A stretch of 26,476 nucleotides of DNA from Brooklawnia sp049651565 (GCF_049651565.1 NZ_JBASCI010000025.1:1-26476), one strand, 5' to 3'; positions 1 through 9,300 are shown, counted from the stretch's first letter. Numbers and translations are program-made. The notes: a model not told the origin generated them from the letters alone.

Positions 1-2114
1 AAGCCGGCCTGCCCGAACAGTTCCACCGCCTGTGGTGTGGCCCCGATTGGCTTGCCGTGCCGGAAGCACTCACTCAACAGCAGCAGGACCCGTGGGTCGG
101 CCGTCGCGGCCCGGGCGGCCGGGACGCCGGCCTGGGCGTCCCGCCTGGTCGGCACGTCGGCGGCCGGTGGCAGCGGTGAGGTGAGCACCAGCGCGTCGAA
201 CTCGATTGACCGGCAGCCGAAGTACGGCTTGTCCACCGAGAACGTCCCATCTGGCGTGGCGACGTCACCAGCGTGCGGGCCCACCACCAGGGCAACCGCG
301 TCCACCGCCTGCACGGCGTCGATCACCTGCTGCAGGAAGTCCAGGTCGGTGGCCTGGTCGGCGACGATCCCGATCTTGCGGCCTTCCGGCGGGTAGGTCT
401 CGTCCCGGAGCTGGCGCAGCGCCGGCGAAACCGGCAGGTCGGCGACCGGCACGTCCAGCGGCGCCGGCACCGGCACACCGAGGGCCTTGGCGACCTCGGT
501 GCCCAGCTCCCGGTCGATGGTCACCAGCAACTGCACCTGCCGGGCCCGCACCTGCGGCCACTCCACCTTCGAGAGCTCGAACGAGTAGGCCGCGATCACG
601 TGCTCCTGCTCGATCCGGGTCAGCGAGCGGAAGAACATCCGCGGCTGGGAGAAGTGGTCCTCGAACGACACCGGGTTGGCCCGCTGCATCGCCGCCTCAT
701 GCACCACCTGCGGGTACTCGATGAAGGCGCCGGCCTCCGCGTCGGCGTTGAACGGGTTGCCGCCGTCCAGTGAGTTCGGCCGGTAGGGTGCCTTGCCGGC
801 GTGCACCCCGTGCTGGTGGAAGCCGTCGCGCAGCATGTCGTTGACCGGCACCCGGGGCCGGTTGATCGGCAACTGGTTGAAGTTCGGCCCGCCCAGCCGG
901 GTGATCTGGGTGTCGATGTAGCTGAACAGCCGAACCTGCAGCAGGGGATCGTTGGTGACGTCGATGCCCGGCACCAGGTGGCCGGGGTGGAAGGCCACCT
1001 GCTCGGTCTCGGCGAAGAAGTTGGTGGGATTGGCGTTCAGGATCATCGTGCCGATCACCTGCACCGGCGCCAACTCCTCCGGGACGATCTTGGTCGGGTC
1101 GAGGAGGTCGATGCCTTCGAAGAACTCGTCGGGGGTGTCGGGGAAGACCTGGATGCCGAGGTCCCACTTGGGGAACGCGCCGTTCTCGATGGCCTCGGCC
1201 AGGTCCCGGCGCTGGAAGTCCGGGTCGACACCGGCGGTCATCTGGGCCTCCTCCCACAGTTGGGAGTGGATGCCGGCGTGCGGCTTCCAGTGGAACTTCA
1301 CCAGCACGGTGGAGTTGTCCTCGGCGACCAGCCGGAAGCTGTGGATGCCGAACCCCTCCATGGTGCGGAAGCTGAGCGGTACCGCGCGGTCGGACATGTT
1401 CCACATGGTGTGGAACTGCGCCTCGGTGTGCAGCGAGACGAAGTCCCAGAAGGTGTCGTGGGCGCTGGCGGCCTGCGGGATCTCCCGGTCGGGTTCGGGT
1501 TTGCCGGCGTGGATGATGTCGGGGAACTTGATGCCGTCCTGGATGAAGAAGACCGGAATGTTGTTGGCGACCAGGTCGTAGTTGCCCTGGCTGGTGTAGA
1601 ACTTCGTGGCGAAGCCGCGGGTGTCGCGCGGGGTGTCGATGGAGCCGCGCGAACCCAGCACGGTGGAGAACCGGACGAAGACCGGGGTCTCGACGCCGGG
1701 TTGCAGGAAGGCGGCCCGGGTGAGCCGGCTGGCCGCGCCGTTGCTGACGAAGACGCCGTGGGCGGCCGCACCGCGGGCGTGCACCACCCGTTCGGGGATG
1801 CGTTCGTGGTCGAAGTGGGTGATCTTCTCGCGCAGGTGGTGGTCCTGCAGCAGGACGGGCCCGCGCCGGCCGGCCTTGAGGCTGTGGTCGGTGTCGTACA
1901 GCCGGGCCCCGGTGGACGTGGTCAGGTATGCGCCCTGCTGGGCCCGCGCGGTGGCCGGCGCGCCGGTGTCCGCGCCGGTCGCGGTGTACACCGGCGGGGC
2001 GGACTGGTCAGCGGCCGGTGGCAGCGGTTCGATCACCTGGGTGGGCTCCGCCACCGTGGGCGCCGGCCGGGGCATCGGCTTGGACTTGGCGGAGACGTGT
2101 CGTTGGTTGGCCAT
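1..2114 (-). CDS. katE: Large-subunit (HPII-type) heme catalase, C-terminus cut by window edge
   Basis: Breaks hydrogen peroxide down to water and oxygen in the cytoplasm. 704 codons are visible from ATG 2114, with AAAGG about 9 bases upstream; the gene runs off the left edge. Residues 1-55 are a Pro/Ala-rich arm. The catalase core covers about 60-540: distal His112 (VVHARGAAAHG), Asn185 (NNIPVFFIQD) and the heme-ligand Tyr399 (RLFSYIDTQ). From about residue 590 a second domain begins (GRKIGIVADQATD), matching the DJ-1/class I amidotransferase-like C-terminal domain that separates large-subunit from small-subunit catalases. This C-terminal domain is incomplete only because the window ends. 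Monocistronic as far as visible and divergent from the LLM gene at 2291. No regulator binding site was recognised upstream. The assignment is very secure; the symbol katE is by analogy with the E. coli enzyme. Confidence 0.96.
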   Translation of the reverse strand, partial: MANQRHVSAKSKPMPRPAPTVAEPTQVIEPLPPAADQSAPPVYTATGADTGAPATARAQQGAYLTTSTGARLYDTDHSLKAGRRGPVLLQDHHLREKITHFDHERIPERVVHARGAAAHGVFVSNGAASRLTRAAFLQPGVETPVFVRFSTVLGSRGSIDTPRDTRGFATKFYTSQGNYDLVANNIPVFFIQDGIKFPDIIHAGKPEPDREIPQAASAHDTFWDFVSLHTEAQFHTMWNMSDRAVPLSFRTMEGFGIHSFRLVAEDNSTVLVKFHWKPHAGIHSQLWEEAQMTAGVDPDFQRRDLAEAIENGAFPKWDLGIQVFPDTPDEFFEGIDLLDPTKIVPEELAPVQVIGTMILNANPTNFFAETEQVAFHPGHLVPGIDVTNDPLLQVRLFSYIDTQITRLGGPNFNQLPINRPRVPVNDMLRDGFHQHGVHAGKAPYRPNSLDGGNPFNADAEAGAFIEYPQVVHEAAMQRANPVSFEDHFSQPRMFFRSLTRIEQEHVIAAYSFELSKVEWPQVRARQVQLLVTIDRELGTEVAKALGVPVPAPLDVPVADLPVSPALRQLRDETYPPEGRKIGIVADQATDLDFLQQVIDAVQAVDAVALVVGPHAGDVATPDGTFSVDKPYFGCRSIEFDALVLTSPLPPAADVPTRRDAQAGVPAARAATADPRVLLLLSECFRHGKPIGATPQAVELFGQAG

Positions 2115-2290
2115 TGGACGTACCTTTCGAGTCTCGGGAACTGGTCTGTTCGGGGTGGGAATGGCACTCGCTTACCCGCTGCGACTCGTTTCATCTGCTG
2201 CCCGGTCCGCCCGGCGGGCTGGTCCGGCCGGCTATTTCGCCCAGCGCCGAACCACGTGGTGGATCGCGGGTGCTCTGCTAGACACGGTTC

Positions 2291-3250
2291 ATGACGGTGT
2301 ACGGATTCCATGCGTCACACGAACAGATCTCGCCGCGGCAGTTGCTGGCCGACGTGCAGTTGGCCGAGCAGGTGGGGTTCGCCGCCGCGATGTGCTCCGA
2401 CCACCTGGAACCGTGGTCGAAGCGGCAGGGCCACTCCGGGATGGCTTGGCCGTGGCTGGGGGCCGCGCTGGCCACCACCAACCTCAGCTTCGGCACGGTG
2501 ACCGCGCCCGGCCAGCGCTACCACCCGGTGATCGTGGCGCACGCGATCGCCACCCTTGGGCAGATCTTCCCGGGCCGGTTCTGGACGGCGCTCGGATCAG
2601 GGCAGAACGTCAGCGAGCACGTCACGGCCGAGGTCTGGCCCGCCAAGCCGGTCCGGCAGCAGCGGCTGGAGGAGTGCGTCGACATCATCTCCCGGCTGCT
2701 GGACGGCGAAACGGTCACCCACGACGGCCTGGTGAAGGTGCACCAGGCCAAGCTGTGGGAGGTGGCCGACCCCAGGCCGAAGCTGATCGCGCCGGCCATC
2801 ACGGTCGACACCGCCGTCCGGGGTGCGCGCTGGGCCGACGGGCTGGCCACCATCAACCAGGACGCCGATGTCCTGCGCCGGATGCTCGACGCCTGGGACG
2901 AGGCCGGCGGTGCAGACCACAAGATCCTGCAGGTGCACCTGGCCTGGGGGCCGACCGCTGAGGAGGCCTTCGCGGTCGCCAACGACCAGTGGCGGTCCAA
3001 CGTCTTCGCCCCGCCCGCCAACACCGACCTGCTGGTGGACGCCTACGACGCCGTCAGCACCGAGGGCATCAGCGCGGCGCAGCTGCACTCTTCCGTGCTG
3101 ATCAGTGCCGACCTGGGGGAGTTGACCCAGCGGATCCACGACCTGGCGTCGCTGGGCTTCGACACTGTCTACCTGCACCATGTCGGCCAGGAGCAGCGGC
3201 CGTTCCTGGAGATCTTCGGCGCCCGAGTGCTGCCACAGCTCAACCAGTGA
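2291..3250 (+). CDS. LLM-class flavin-dependent oxidoreductase (non-F420 type)
   Basis: A 319-residue luciferase-like TIM-barrel oxidoreductase. The family fold shows in the N-terminal strand and histidine (YGFHASHEQ), a CSDHLEPW segment, TAPGQRYHP near residue 73-81 and FPGRFWTALGSGQ near 93-105. The overall pattern resembles the 'probable non-F420 flavinoid oxidoreductase' family (TIGR03885 as I remember it), so FMN is the more likely cofactor; F420 cannot be excluded by eye. The substrate is unknown. The start ATG 2291 has no clear ribosome-binding site, so the transcript may be leaderless. Its TGA overlaps the GTG of the TreS-like gene by four bases (GTGA, 3247-3250), which indicates translational coupling and perhaps related roles in sugar metabolism. 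The link is inferred from position only. Confidence 0.88.
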   Translation: MTVYGFHASHEQISPRQLLADVQLAEQVGFAAAMCSDHLEPWSKRQGHSGMAWPWLGAALATTNLSFGTVTAPGQRYHPVIVAHAIATLGQIFPGRFWTALGSGQNVSEHVTAEVWPAKPVRQQRLEECVDIISRLLDGETVTHDGLVKVHQAKLWEVADPRPKLIAPAITVDTAVRGARWADGLATINQDADVLRRMLDAWDEAGGADHKILQVHLAWGPTAEEAFAVANDQWRSNVFAPPANTDLLVDAYDAVSTEGISAAQLHSSVLISADLGELTQRIHDLASLGFDTVYLHHVGQEQRPFLEIFGARVLPQLNQ

Positions 3251-4956
3251 CCGGCAGCCCCGATGCTGATCACCGAGACCTCCGCCTGTGGTGGAAGAGC
3301 GCGGTACTGTACTGCCTCGACATCGAGACGTTCCTCGACTCCGACGGCGACGGCGTCGGTGACATCGCCGGGCTCGCCGAACGGATCGACTACCTGACCG
3401 AGCTGGGCGTCACCTGCCTGTGGCTGATGCCGTTCTACCCGACCACCGAACGCGACGACGGCTACGACATCACCGACTACTACGGCGTCGACCCGCGCCT
3501 CGGCAGCCACGGCGACCTGGTCGAGATGATCCGGCACGCCAAGGACCGGGGCCTGCGGATCATCGTCGACCTGGTGGTCAACCACACCTCCGACAAGCAC
3601 CCGTGGTTCAAGTCAGCCCGGGCGTCGAAGGACAGCCCCTACCGCGACTTCTACATCTGGCGCGACACCGAGCCGCCGGACACCTCCGACAAGGTGATCT
3701 TCCCCGACGAGGAGACGTCGCTGTGGACCTTCGACGAGCGCACCGGCGAGTGGTACCTGCACAACTTCTATTCCGAGCAGCCCGACCTGAACATCGCCAA
3801 CCCGGCGGTGCAGGCCGAGGTGGCCAGGATCATCGGCTTCTGGCTGGAGCTTGGCATCGACGGCTTCCGGGTGGACGCGGTGCCCTACCTGATCGACGCT
3901 GCCGGGGCCGACGAGGAGCTGGCAGCGCAGTACGGCGATCCGCACGACTACCTGCGGGCGCTGCGCAAGTTCACCAGTCGGCGCCGCGGTGACGCCATCC
4001 TGCTCGGCGAGGTGAACCTCACCTATGACGCCCAGATGCCGTTCTTCGGCGACGCCGAGGGTGACGAACTGACCATGATGTTCGACTTCGAACTGATGCA
4101 GCGGCTCTACCTGGCGCTGGCCCGACGGGACGTCAACCCGATGGTTGACACGCTGCGCCGCCGCCCGAAGCTGAACGCCACCAACCAGTTCGCCAACTTC
4201 GTCCGCAACCACGATGAGCTCACCCTGGACAAGCTCAGCGACGACGAACGGCAGGAGGTCTTCGACGCCTTCGGCCCTGACCCAGACATGCAGCTGTTCG
4301 GACGCGGGCTGCGCCGGCGGCTACCACCGATGCTGAACGGCGACCCCCGGATCATCAAGATGGTCTACTCGCTGATGTTCTCGCTACCCGGGACGCCGGT
4401 GCTGTTCTACGGTGAGGAGATCGGGATGGGCGAGAACCTGGCCGTGCCCGGCCGGCTGGCCGTCCGCACCCCGATGCAGTGGACCGCCGGCCGCAACGGC
4501 GGCTTCTCGCCGGCGAAACCGTCCCGGCTGACCGCCCCGCTGACCACCGGTCCCTACGGCCCGGCCCACGTCAACGTGCAGGACCAGCGCTCCGACCCCG
4601 ACTCGTTACTGGCCTTCATCAGTCTGCTGGCCAGGCGCTACCGCGAGTGCCCCGAGGTCGGGATGGGTGATTGCGAGGTCCTCGACTCGGGCTCGCCGGC
4701 GGTGTTCGCGCACCGGTGCACCTGGAACCAGTTCGGCGGTGGGGTGGCGAGCTCGGTGCTCGTCCACAACCTGGCACCGGAGCCGGTCGAGGTTACCCTG
4801 GCCCTGGCTGACCTGGCCCCCGGCACCGAGGTGATCGACCTGTTCTCCGACCTCAGCCTCGAGGTGGGTGAGCGCGGACGACTCCTCGTCCCGGTGGACG
4901 GGTATGGGCACCTGTGGTTGCGCATCCTGCTGCCGGGGGACCGCCGGCTGCGCTGA
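3247..4956 (+). CDS. Trehalose synthase-like GH13 enzyme (maltose alpha-D-glucosyltransferase family)
   Basis: A 569-residue GH13 protein. TreS interconverts maltose and trehalose; relatives hydrolyse or transfer short alpha-glucans. Residues 12-340 form the (beta/alpha)8 barrel: DSDGDGVGDIAGL at 31-43, DLVVNHTSD at 108-116, nucleophile Asp210 in GFRVD, acid/base Glu255 in LLGEVN, and Asp323 in VRNHDE. The segments LPGTPVLFYGEEIGMGE and RTPMQW follow, then a beta-rich C-terminal domain. The order and motifs follow TreS closely, although the chain is shorter than the roughly 600-residue mycobacterial enzyme. I chose the GTG at 3247 because it lies just before the start of homology (LWWKSAVLY) and overlaps the upstream stop. 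No maltokinase or glgE gene lies next to it, so its place in the TreS-Pep2-GlgE glucan route is uncertain; it may be a diverged glucosidase. Confidence 0.88.
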   Translation: MTGSPDADHRDLRLWWKSAVLYCLDIETFLDSDGDGVGDIAGLAERIDYLTELGVTCLWLMPFYPTTERDDGYDITDYYGVDPRLGSHGDLVEMIRHAKDRGLRIIVDLVVNHTSDKHPWFKSARASKDSPYRDFYIWRDTEPPDTSDKVIFPDEETSLWTFDERTGEWYLHNFYSEQPDLNIANPAVQAEVARIIGFWLELGIDGFRVDAVPYLIDAAGADEELAAQYGDPHDYLRALRKFTSRRRGDAILLGEVNLTYDAQMPFFGDAEGDELTMMFDFELMQRLYLALARRDVNPMVDTLRRRPKLNATNQFANFVRNHDELTLDKLSDDERQEVFDAFGPDPDMQLFGRGLRRRLPPMLNGDPRIIKMVYSLMFSLPGTPVLFYGEEIGMGENLAVPGRLAVRTPMQWTAGRNGGFSPAKPSRLTAPLTTGPYGPAHVNVQDQRSDPDSLLAFISLLARRYRECPEVGMGDCEVLDSGSPAVFAHRCTWNQFGGGVASSVLVHNLAPEPVEVTLALADLAPGTEVIDLFSDLSLEVGERGRLLVPVDGYGHLWLRILLPGDRRLR

Positions 4957-5032
4957 GCAGTGGCAACGTTGTTTCGGCAACCATTTCGCGAGAGCTGGCT
5001 GCAAGTGGGGTTGCCGCTTATCGTCGAAGGCA

Positions 5033-6445
5033 ATGGTTACCAAGCCCAAGACCCACCACCTGCGCGACAAGCTGCGCAAGATCTGGCCGGGGCTGCCGAG
5101 CAGCATAGGGCAGCTCCGCAGCGGGCTGCGCAACTCGATCGAGGACGTCGCCCGCCTGACGCTCGCGACGGTGCTCGGCTACCTGCTGACCACCAGGCTG
5201 CTGTCACCTCCGGCCGACCTGACCGGCGCCCTCACCGCGCTGCTGGTGGTGCAGGCCTCGCTGCGCGGGTCGTTCCGGGCCGGGATGGTGCGAGTGATCG
5301 CCGTGGTGACCGGCATCAGCATCGCCATGTCGGTGGCCGCGTTCGTCGGCCTGCACTGGTGGTCGCTGGCCCTGGTGGTCTTCGTCGCGCTGATGATGGC
5401 CCGGGTGCTGCGGCTGGAGAGCGGCTCTGCCGAGGTCGCCATCAGCGCCATGCTGATCCTCGGTTCGGCCGGTGCCGACGTCGCCGCCTTCAACCGGTTC
5501 GCCAACACCATCATCGGGACGACGGTGGGCATCGTGCTGCCGCTGCTGTGGCCGCGCCGGGTGAAGGTGCCCGACCTCACCCGGGACCTGCGCCACATCT
5601 CCGGCCGGCTGACCGAGATCTTCCGCAGCGCCGCCAAGTACCTCACCAGGCAGCCGATGACCAAGGACGCCGCCAGCGGCTGGCTGGTCGAGAGCAGGCA
5701 CATCACCCCGCTGATCGCCTCGGCTACCACCACGCTGGACGAGGCCGCCGACGTGCAGCGCTACAACACCCGGCAGATCTTCAACGCCGACGTGGTGCCG
5801 CTGTTGCGCAGCGGGCTGGAGGCCGTCGAGCGCTGCCTGCTGGCCAGCCGGAACCTGTTCCGGACGATCCAGACCGCCGCCCCGGAGCACCCGACCCCGG
5901 ACGACGGCTACGGTGAACAGGTGCGTCCGGCGTTGGTGGACGTCCTCGAACGGCTCGGCCGGGCGATCGAGACCTTCACCGAGCTGATCGAGGCCGACGT
6001 GACCGGGCAGTCGACCGTGGCGGAGGAACGCCACGAGGCCGCCATGGACCAGGCCCGGATCGCGGCAGCAAACCTCACCGCGCTGATGCGGGTCGATACC
6101 GACCAGACCGGACTGTGGCTGACCCGCGGCACCATCCTGTCGGCGGTCGAGAACATCCTCAATGAGCTTGACCTCACCGAGTACCGCGAGGTCCGCCACC
6201 AATGGCAGGCATCCCAGCTCGGCCGGGCGTTGCCGGCCGGCAGCATCGGCCCGCGGATCCGCAGCCCGTGGGGCCAGTTCGCGCAGCAGCGGTTGCGGGC
6301 CCGGGCCGCCCAGTCCAGGATCGCCTACCCCGAGGGCAGCCACCAGGTCTCCAGTGACGACACCACTGCGCTGATGCCGTCGATCGAGCAACCACCCAGG
6401 CCGCCCCGGCCCACCCCTGCTCCCGAGGATGACCAACCTGCTTGA
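5033..6445 (+). CDS. FUSC/aromatic-acid-exporter-like membrane protein
   Basis: A 470-residue integral membrane protein. Residues about 40-180 contain five or six hydrophobic segments (for example LTLATVLGYLLTT, ALTALLVVQASL, VIAVVTGISIAMSVAAF, LALVVFVALMMARVL, NTIIGTTVGIVLPLLW). A long soluble helical part of about 290 residues follows, ending in a Pro-rich tail. A short N-terminal membrane block plus a long cytosolic helical region is the layout of FUSC/ArAE-type proteins, which are presumed exporters of aromatic acids or small organics. The substrate is unknown. The ATG at 5033 is chosen because the predicted product before it is not membrane-like and overlaps the treS tail. It follows the TreS-like gene after 76 bases, and its TGA overlaps a TTG start of the next membrane protein. 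Confidence 0.8.
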   Translation: MVTKPKTHHLRDKLRKIWPGLPSSIGQLRSGLRNSIEDVARLTLATVLGYLLTTRLLSPPADLTGALTALLVVQASLRGSFRAGMVRVIAVVTGISIAMSVAAFVGLHWWSLALVVFVALMMARVLRLESGSAEVAISAMLILGSAGADVAAFNRFANTIIGTTVGIVLPLLWPRRVKVPDLTRDLRHISGRLTEIFRSAAKYLTRQPMTKDAASGWLVESRHITPLIASATTTLDEAADVQRYNTRQIFNADVVPLLRSGLEAVERCLLASRNLFRTIQTAAPEHPTPDDGYGEQVRPALVDVLERLGRAIETFTELIEADVTGQSTVAEERHEAAMDQARIAAANLTALMRVDTDQTGLWLTRGTILSAVENILNELDLTEYREVRHQWQASQLGRALPAGSIGPRIRSPWGQFAQQRLRARAAQSRIAYPEGSHQVSSDDTTALMPSIEQPPRPPRPTPAPEDDQPA

Positions 6446-7272
6446 ATCGGGGAGTGGCCAATGACGAGGACTACCCAACCGGCCCCAGGCTGCTACCCAG
6501 CGTCCTGAACACGGTCGCCGCGCTGACGCTCGCGATCGGTGCGGTCCTGGTGCCGCTGACCGAGCCGCAGCCGGACGCGCCGACCGCCGCCTGGTTCGGC
6601 CAGAGCGACTCGCTGCTGTCGCTGGACCCCCGCGCCTTCACCATCTGGTGGGCGGTCGCGGGCGTGCTGTCCGTCTTCGTGGTGTGGCAGTGGACGCCGC
6701 GGGGACGCCGGTCGCTGCGACTGGCCTCGATCGGCTTCCCGGCCATCGTTGGCGGGCTGGCCCAGCTCGCCTGGGTGCTGTTGGCCCGCGCCGGGCTGGT
6801 AGTGCCGACCGTCGCGCTGCTGGTGGTCGAGACCGGCGCGCTGGCCCTGGTGGCCTGGCGGCTGACGAAGTACCGCGCGAGCTGGGTCGAGCACCTGGCC
6901 ACCGACCCGGGCTGGGGGCTGGCGCTGGGGCTGGGCTGCGTTCAACTGCTGCTCGGGGTCGGTGTCGTCCTCGACACCCTGGAGCCGGTGGACGACGACC
7001 TGCACCTGGTCATCGTCATCGCCGGGCTGGCCCTGTTCGTGGCTGGGGCGCTCGGCCTGGCCGGCCGGCTGTACCGGCAGTTCGCGGTCGGTGTCGGGCT
7101 GGTGTGGGGTTTGGCCTGGCTGGGCTGGACGCGGCTGGTCGGCGAGCCGCGCAACCTGCTGCTCGGCCTGCTGGCCGGGCTCGGCTGCTTCATCATCGCG
7201 GCCGGCTTCTACGCTTCGGGGGCCCGTCGTCGGGCCCGGGTCGAGGGCCTCGAAGGAGCGCCGCTGTCCTGA
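6442..7272 (+). CDS. Eight-helix integral membrane protein of unknown function
   Basis: I do not recognise this 276-residue protein. It has about eight hydrophobic stretches spread over its whole length (for example VLNTVAALTLAIGAVLV, IWWAVAGVLSVFVVWQW, ALLVVETGALALVAW, LALGLGCVQLLLGVGVVL, LVIVIAGLALFVAGALGLA, GLLAGLGCFIIAAGF), with short Arg-rich loops and a basic C-terminal end. No signal peptide or enzymatic motif is visible. The start is uncertain: TTG 6442 overlaps the upstream TGA (TTGA), and GTG 6454 is an in-frame alternative with a G-rich run directly before it. The tight junction with the FUSC-like gene suggests co-translation. It ends four bases from the convergent gatD stop, with no obvious terminator between them. 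Confidence 0.75.
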   Translation: MNRGVANDEDYPTGPRLLPSVLNTVAALTLAIGAVLVPLTEPQPDAPTAAWFGQSDSLLSLDPRAFTIWWAVAGVLSVFVVWQWTPRGRRSLRLASIGFPAIVGGLAQLAWVLLARAGLVVPTVALLVVETGALALVAWRLTKYRASWVEHLATDPGWGLALGLGCVQLLLGVGVVLDTLEPVDDDLHLVIVIAGLALFVAGALGLAGRLYRQFAVGVGLVWGLAWLGWTRLVGEPRNLLLGLLAGLGCFIIAAGFYASGARRRARVEGLEGAPLS

Positions 7273-7276
7273 GCGG

Positions 7277-8026
7277 TTACCGGGTCTGCTCGGCCCGGTT
7301 CCTGGTGGTCCGGACGACCTGCAGCCGCTGCTCCCGCAGCCGGTCGTGTTCGACGTTGACGTCGGGACGCGGTAGCGGGTCGAGCCTGCGTCCCAGCGCC
7401 AGTTCGAGCAGGTGGTCGGCCAGTGCCGGGTTGCGCGGCAGGATCGGGCCGTGCGGGTAGGTGCCGATGATGTTGCCGCGCACCGCGCCATCGTGGCCGT
7501 CGGTGCCGTTGCCTACCCCGATCTCGACCTTCGCGAACGGTTCGGCGTCCGAACCCAGGCTGGTGAACCCGCCGTGGTTCTCGAACCCGGTGAGCAGTTC
7601 TTCGCTGCCGTCCGGACGCTGCCAGCGGGTCAGGATCTCGCCGACCGCTCGCTGGTCACCGCGCCGGGTCTCCACGTCCAGCAACCCGAGACCCTTGAAG
7701 ACCTCGTCGTTCTGGCCGACGGTGAAGCTGTGCCCGCACAACTGGTACCCGGCGCAGACTGCGAACAGCACGGCACCGGCGTCCAGCCCGGCGTGCAGGC
7801 CGCCGTCGGCCTCCAGCGCCTTGACGGCCGCGATCTGCGCCCAGTCCTCCCCGCCGCCCAGCAGGTAGACCAGGCCGTCCGGGGGTACCGGCTGCCCGGG
7901 TTCGACGTCGATCAGCTCGGCCGGTTCGCCGCGCCACTCCAGCCGCTTCTGCAGCACCTTTGCGTTGCCGCGGTCTCCGTAGATGCCCAGCAGCGACTGG
8001 TAGACCACCACGATCTTGTGGGTCAC
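7277..8026 (-). CDS. gatD: Lipid II isoglutaminyl synthase, glutamine amidotransferase subunit GatD
   Basis: Supplies ammonia from glutamine so that MurT can convert the D-glutamate of the lipid II stem peptide to D-isoglutamine, at the inner face of the membrane. 249 residues from GTG 8026. It has a CobQ-like class I amidotransferase fold: GIYGDRGN near 14-21, YLLGGGED at 54-61, nucleophile Cys91 in FAVCAGYQLCG, and His192 in GTYPHGPILPRNP. The start overlaps the murT stop by four bases (GTGA, 8023-8026), so the two are translationally coupled, as expected for subunits of one complex. Length and motifs match the S. aureus and mycobacterial-type GatD. The C-terminal tail after about residue 215 is charged and Arg-rich and looks variable. 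Confidence 0.95.
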   Translation of the reverse strand: MTHKIVVVYQSLLGIYGDRGNAKVLQKRLEWRGEPAELIDVEPGQPVPPDGLVYLLGGGEDWAQIAAVKALEADGGLHAGLDAGAVLFAVCAGYQLCGHSFTVGQNDEVFKGLGLLDVETRRGDQRAVGEILTRWQRPDGSEELLTGFENHGGFTSLGSDAEPFAKVEIGVGNGTDGHDGAVRGNIIGTYPHGPILPRNPALADHLLELALGRRLDPLPRPDVNVEHDRLREQRLQVVRTTRNRAEQTR

Positions 8027-9300
8027 TTCAGGTCCACCCCTCCCATTCGGCCCAGGCGCAGGAACGCCGAGTAGGTCGCCAACACATCCACGGTGCCGTC
8101 GAACGGCCCCTTCAACGCCTCGGCGATGTCGGGTATGACCTCGTGCTCGACCTCGGCGTAGCTCAACCGGACCGCCAGGTCGGCCGACCTCGGGCCGGTG
8201 GCGATCACCCGCCGCCCCGCCAACTGCTCGTAGTCCACGTCCCACAGCCAGCTCACGTCGGTGCCGTCGGCGATCAGTGAGTCGATGGCCAGGATCACCG
8301 GGTCGGACTGCATCACCAGCAGCGACTCGGCCCAGCCGGCCGGGTTCTTGGCCAGCACCAGCCGGGCCCTGGTGTCGCCGTAGCTGCCGATCGCGAACCG
8401 GCCCGCCGGCGCCTGCACGGTGCGCATGCCCCGAACCGCGACCGGTGGGTACACCCCCATCTCGACCGCGGCGGCCAGCGCGCAAGCCGCATTGCCGCGG
8501 TTGAACCGGCCCGGTACCTGCAGCTTCAACGCCAGCCGGTCGCCGTCGGGCATGACGACCTCGTCGCCGTCCACCCGGTAGTCGGGCTCGCGCTCACTCA
8601 GCTCGCAGCCGGGGCAGTCCCAGTGCCCGGAGTCGTCGTGAACCAGCACCGAACCGCAGGCCGGACACAACGCCGAGTCCTGCGACCACTCGGTGCCCAG
8701 GTCGACCCAGATGATCTTGCGGGCCGGCTGGGCCGCCCAGGCCACCAGCGGGTCCTTCACGTTGGCGACCACCGTCGGGCCCTCCTCGCCGGCGGCCTCC
8801 AGCGCCTGGCGCCACCGGCGTCCCAGCGCGTTGATCTCGTGGTGCCGGTCGAGCTGGTCGCGACTGAAGTTCAGCATCACCAGCACTTCGGGACGACCGT
8901 GACGAACCACGTCGGCGACCACCTGCTCGTCCACCTCGAGTGCCGCGATCGGTGCTTTCGGTCGGGTCGACAGCGCCGAGACCACCCCTTCGCGCAGGTT
9001 CGCGCCGTCCGCGTTGGTCACCACGTCGCGCGGGTCGGCCATTGACTCGCGCAGCGCGGCGGCCAGCAGGTGGGTGGTGGTGGTCTTGCCATTGGTGCCC
9101 GATACCACGCCGATGCGTTTGCCGGCCAGCAGTCGGCGGAACAGCGTCGGGTCGATCCGGGTCATCACCGCGCCCTTGATCGATGCCCCGGTGCCGCGTC
9201 CGGTCAGTCGGGACGCCAGCGCCGCGGCGTTGCCAGCCGCGAAGGCCACTTGTTGTCGGGCCCGGCCGAAGATCGATGGGGGTCGCCTCGCGGAATTCAC
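8023..9300 (-). CDS. murT: Lipid II isoglutaminyl synthase, Mur-ligase-like subunit MurT
   Basis: ATP-dependent partner of GatD; activates the D-Glu carboxylate of lipid II for amidation. 425 residues from GTG 9300. The Mur-ligase P-loop is VSGTNGKTTTT (about 66-76). Then LEVDEQ near 121-126, LNFSRDQLDRHHE near 143-155, and a Cys4 zinc ribbon inserted in the central domain (C212, C215, C229, C232; CPAC and CPGC), a hallmark of MurT. The C-terminal third is the DUF1727-type domain (LAKNPAGWAES). No close Shine-Dalgarno precedes the GTG; an in-frame ATG lies at residue 46 but would remove conserved N-terminal sequence. The order murT-gatD with an overlap is normal in Gram-positives. It is divergent from the DUF7218-like gene, and the shared promoter region is 96 bases. 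Confidence 0.95.
   Translation of the reverse strand: MNSARRPPSIFGRARQQVAFAAGNAAALASRLTGRGTGASIKGAVMTRIDPTLFRRLLAGKRIGVVSGTNGKTTTTHLLAAALRESMADPRDVVTNADGANLREGVVSALSTRPKAPIAALEVDEQVVADVVRHGRPEVLVMLNFSRDQLDRHHEINALGRRWRQALEAAGEEGPTVVANVKDPLVAWAAQPARKIIWVDLGTEWSQDSALCPACGSVLVHDDSGHWDCPGCELSEREPDYRVDGDEVVMPDGDRLALKLQVPGRFNRGNAACALAAAVEMGVYPPVAVRGMRTVQAPAGRFAIGSYGDTRARLVLAKNPAGWAESLLVMQSDPVILAIDSLIADGTDVSWLWDVDYEQLAGRRVIATGPRSADLAVRLSYAEVEHEVIPDIAEALKGPFDGTVDVLATYSAFLRLGRMGGVDLK

Noticed and set aside
801..2294. Long plus-strand open frame (497 codons) opposite the catalase
   Set aside because: It is the antisense of katE in GC-rich DNA. The translated product has no family motifs, while the minus strand encodes a complete catalase core.
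4962..5015. GGCAACC/GGTTGCC inverted repeat between the TreS-like and FUSC-like genes as a terminator
   Set aside because: Arms are only seven bases with a 26-base loop and no U-tract; the genes are in the same direction and closely spaced.
5204..6478. Long minus-strand open frame opposite the FUSC-like gene
   Set aside because: Shadow frame rich in Gly, Arg and His with no domain. The plus strand has clear membrane segments and tight gene junctions.
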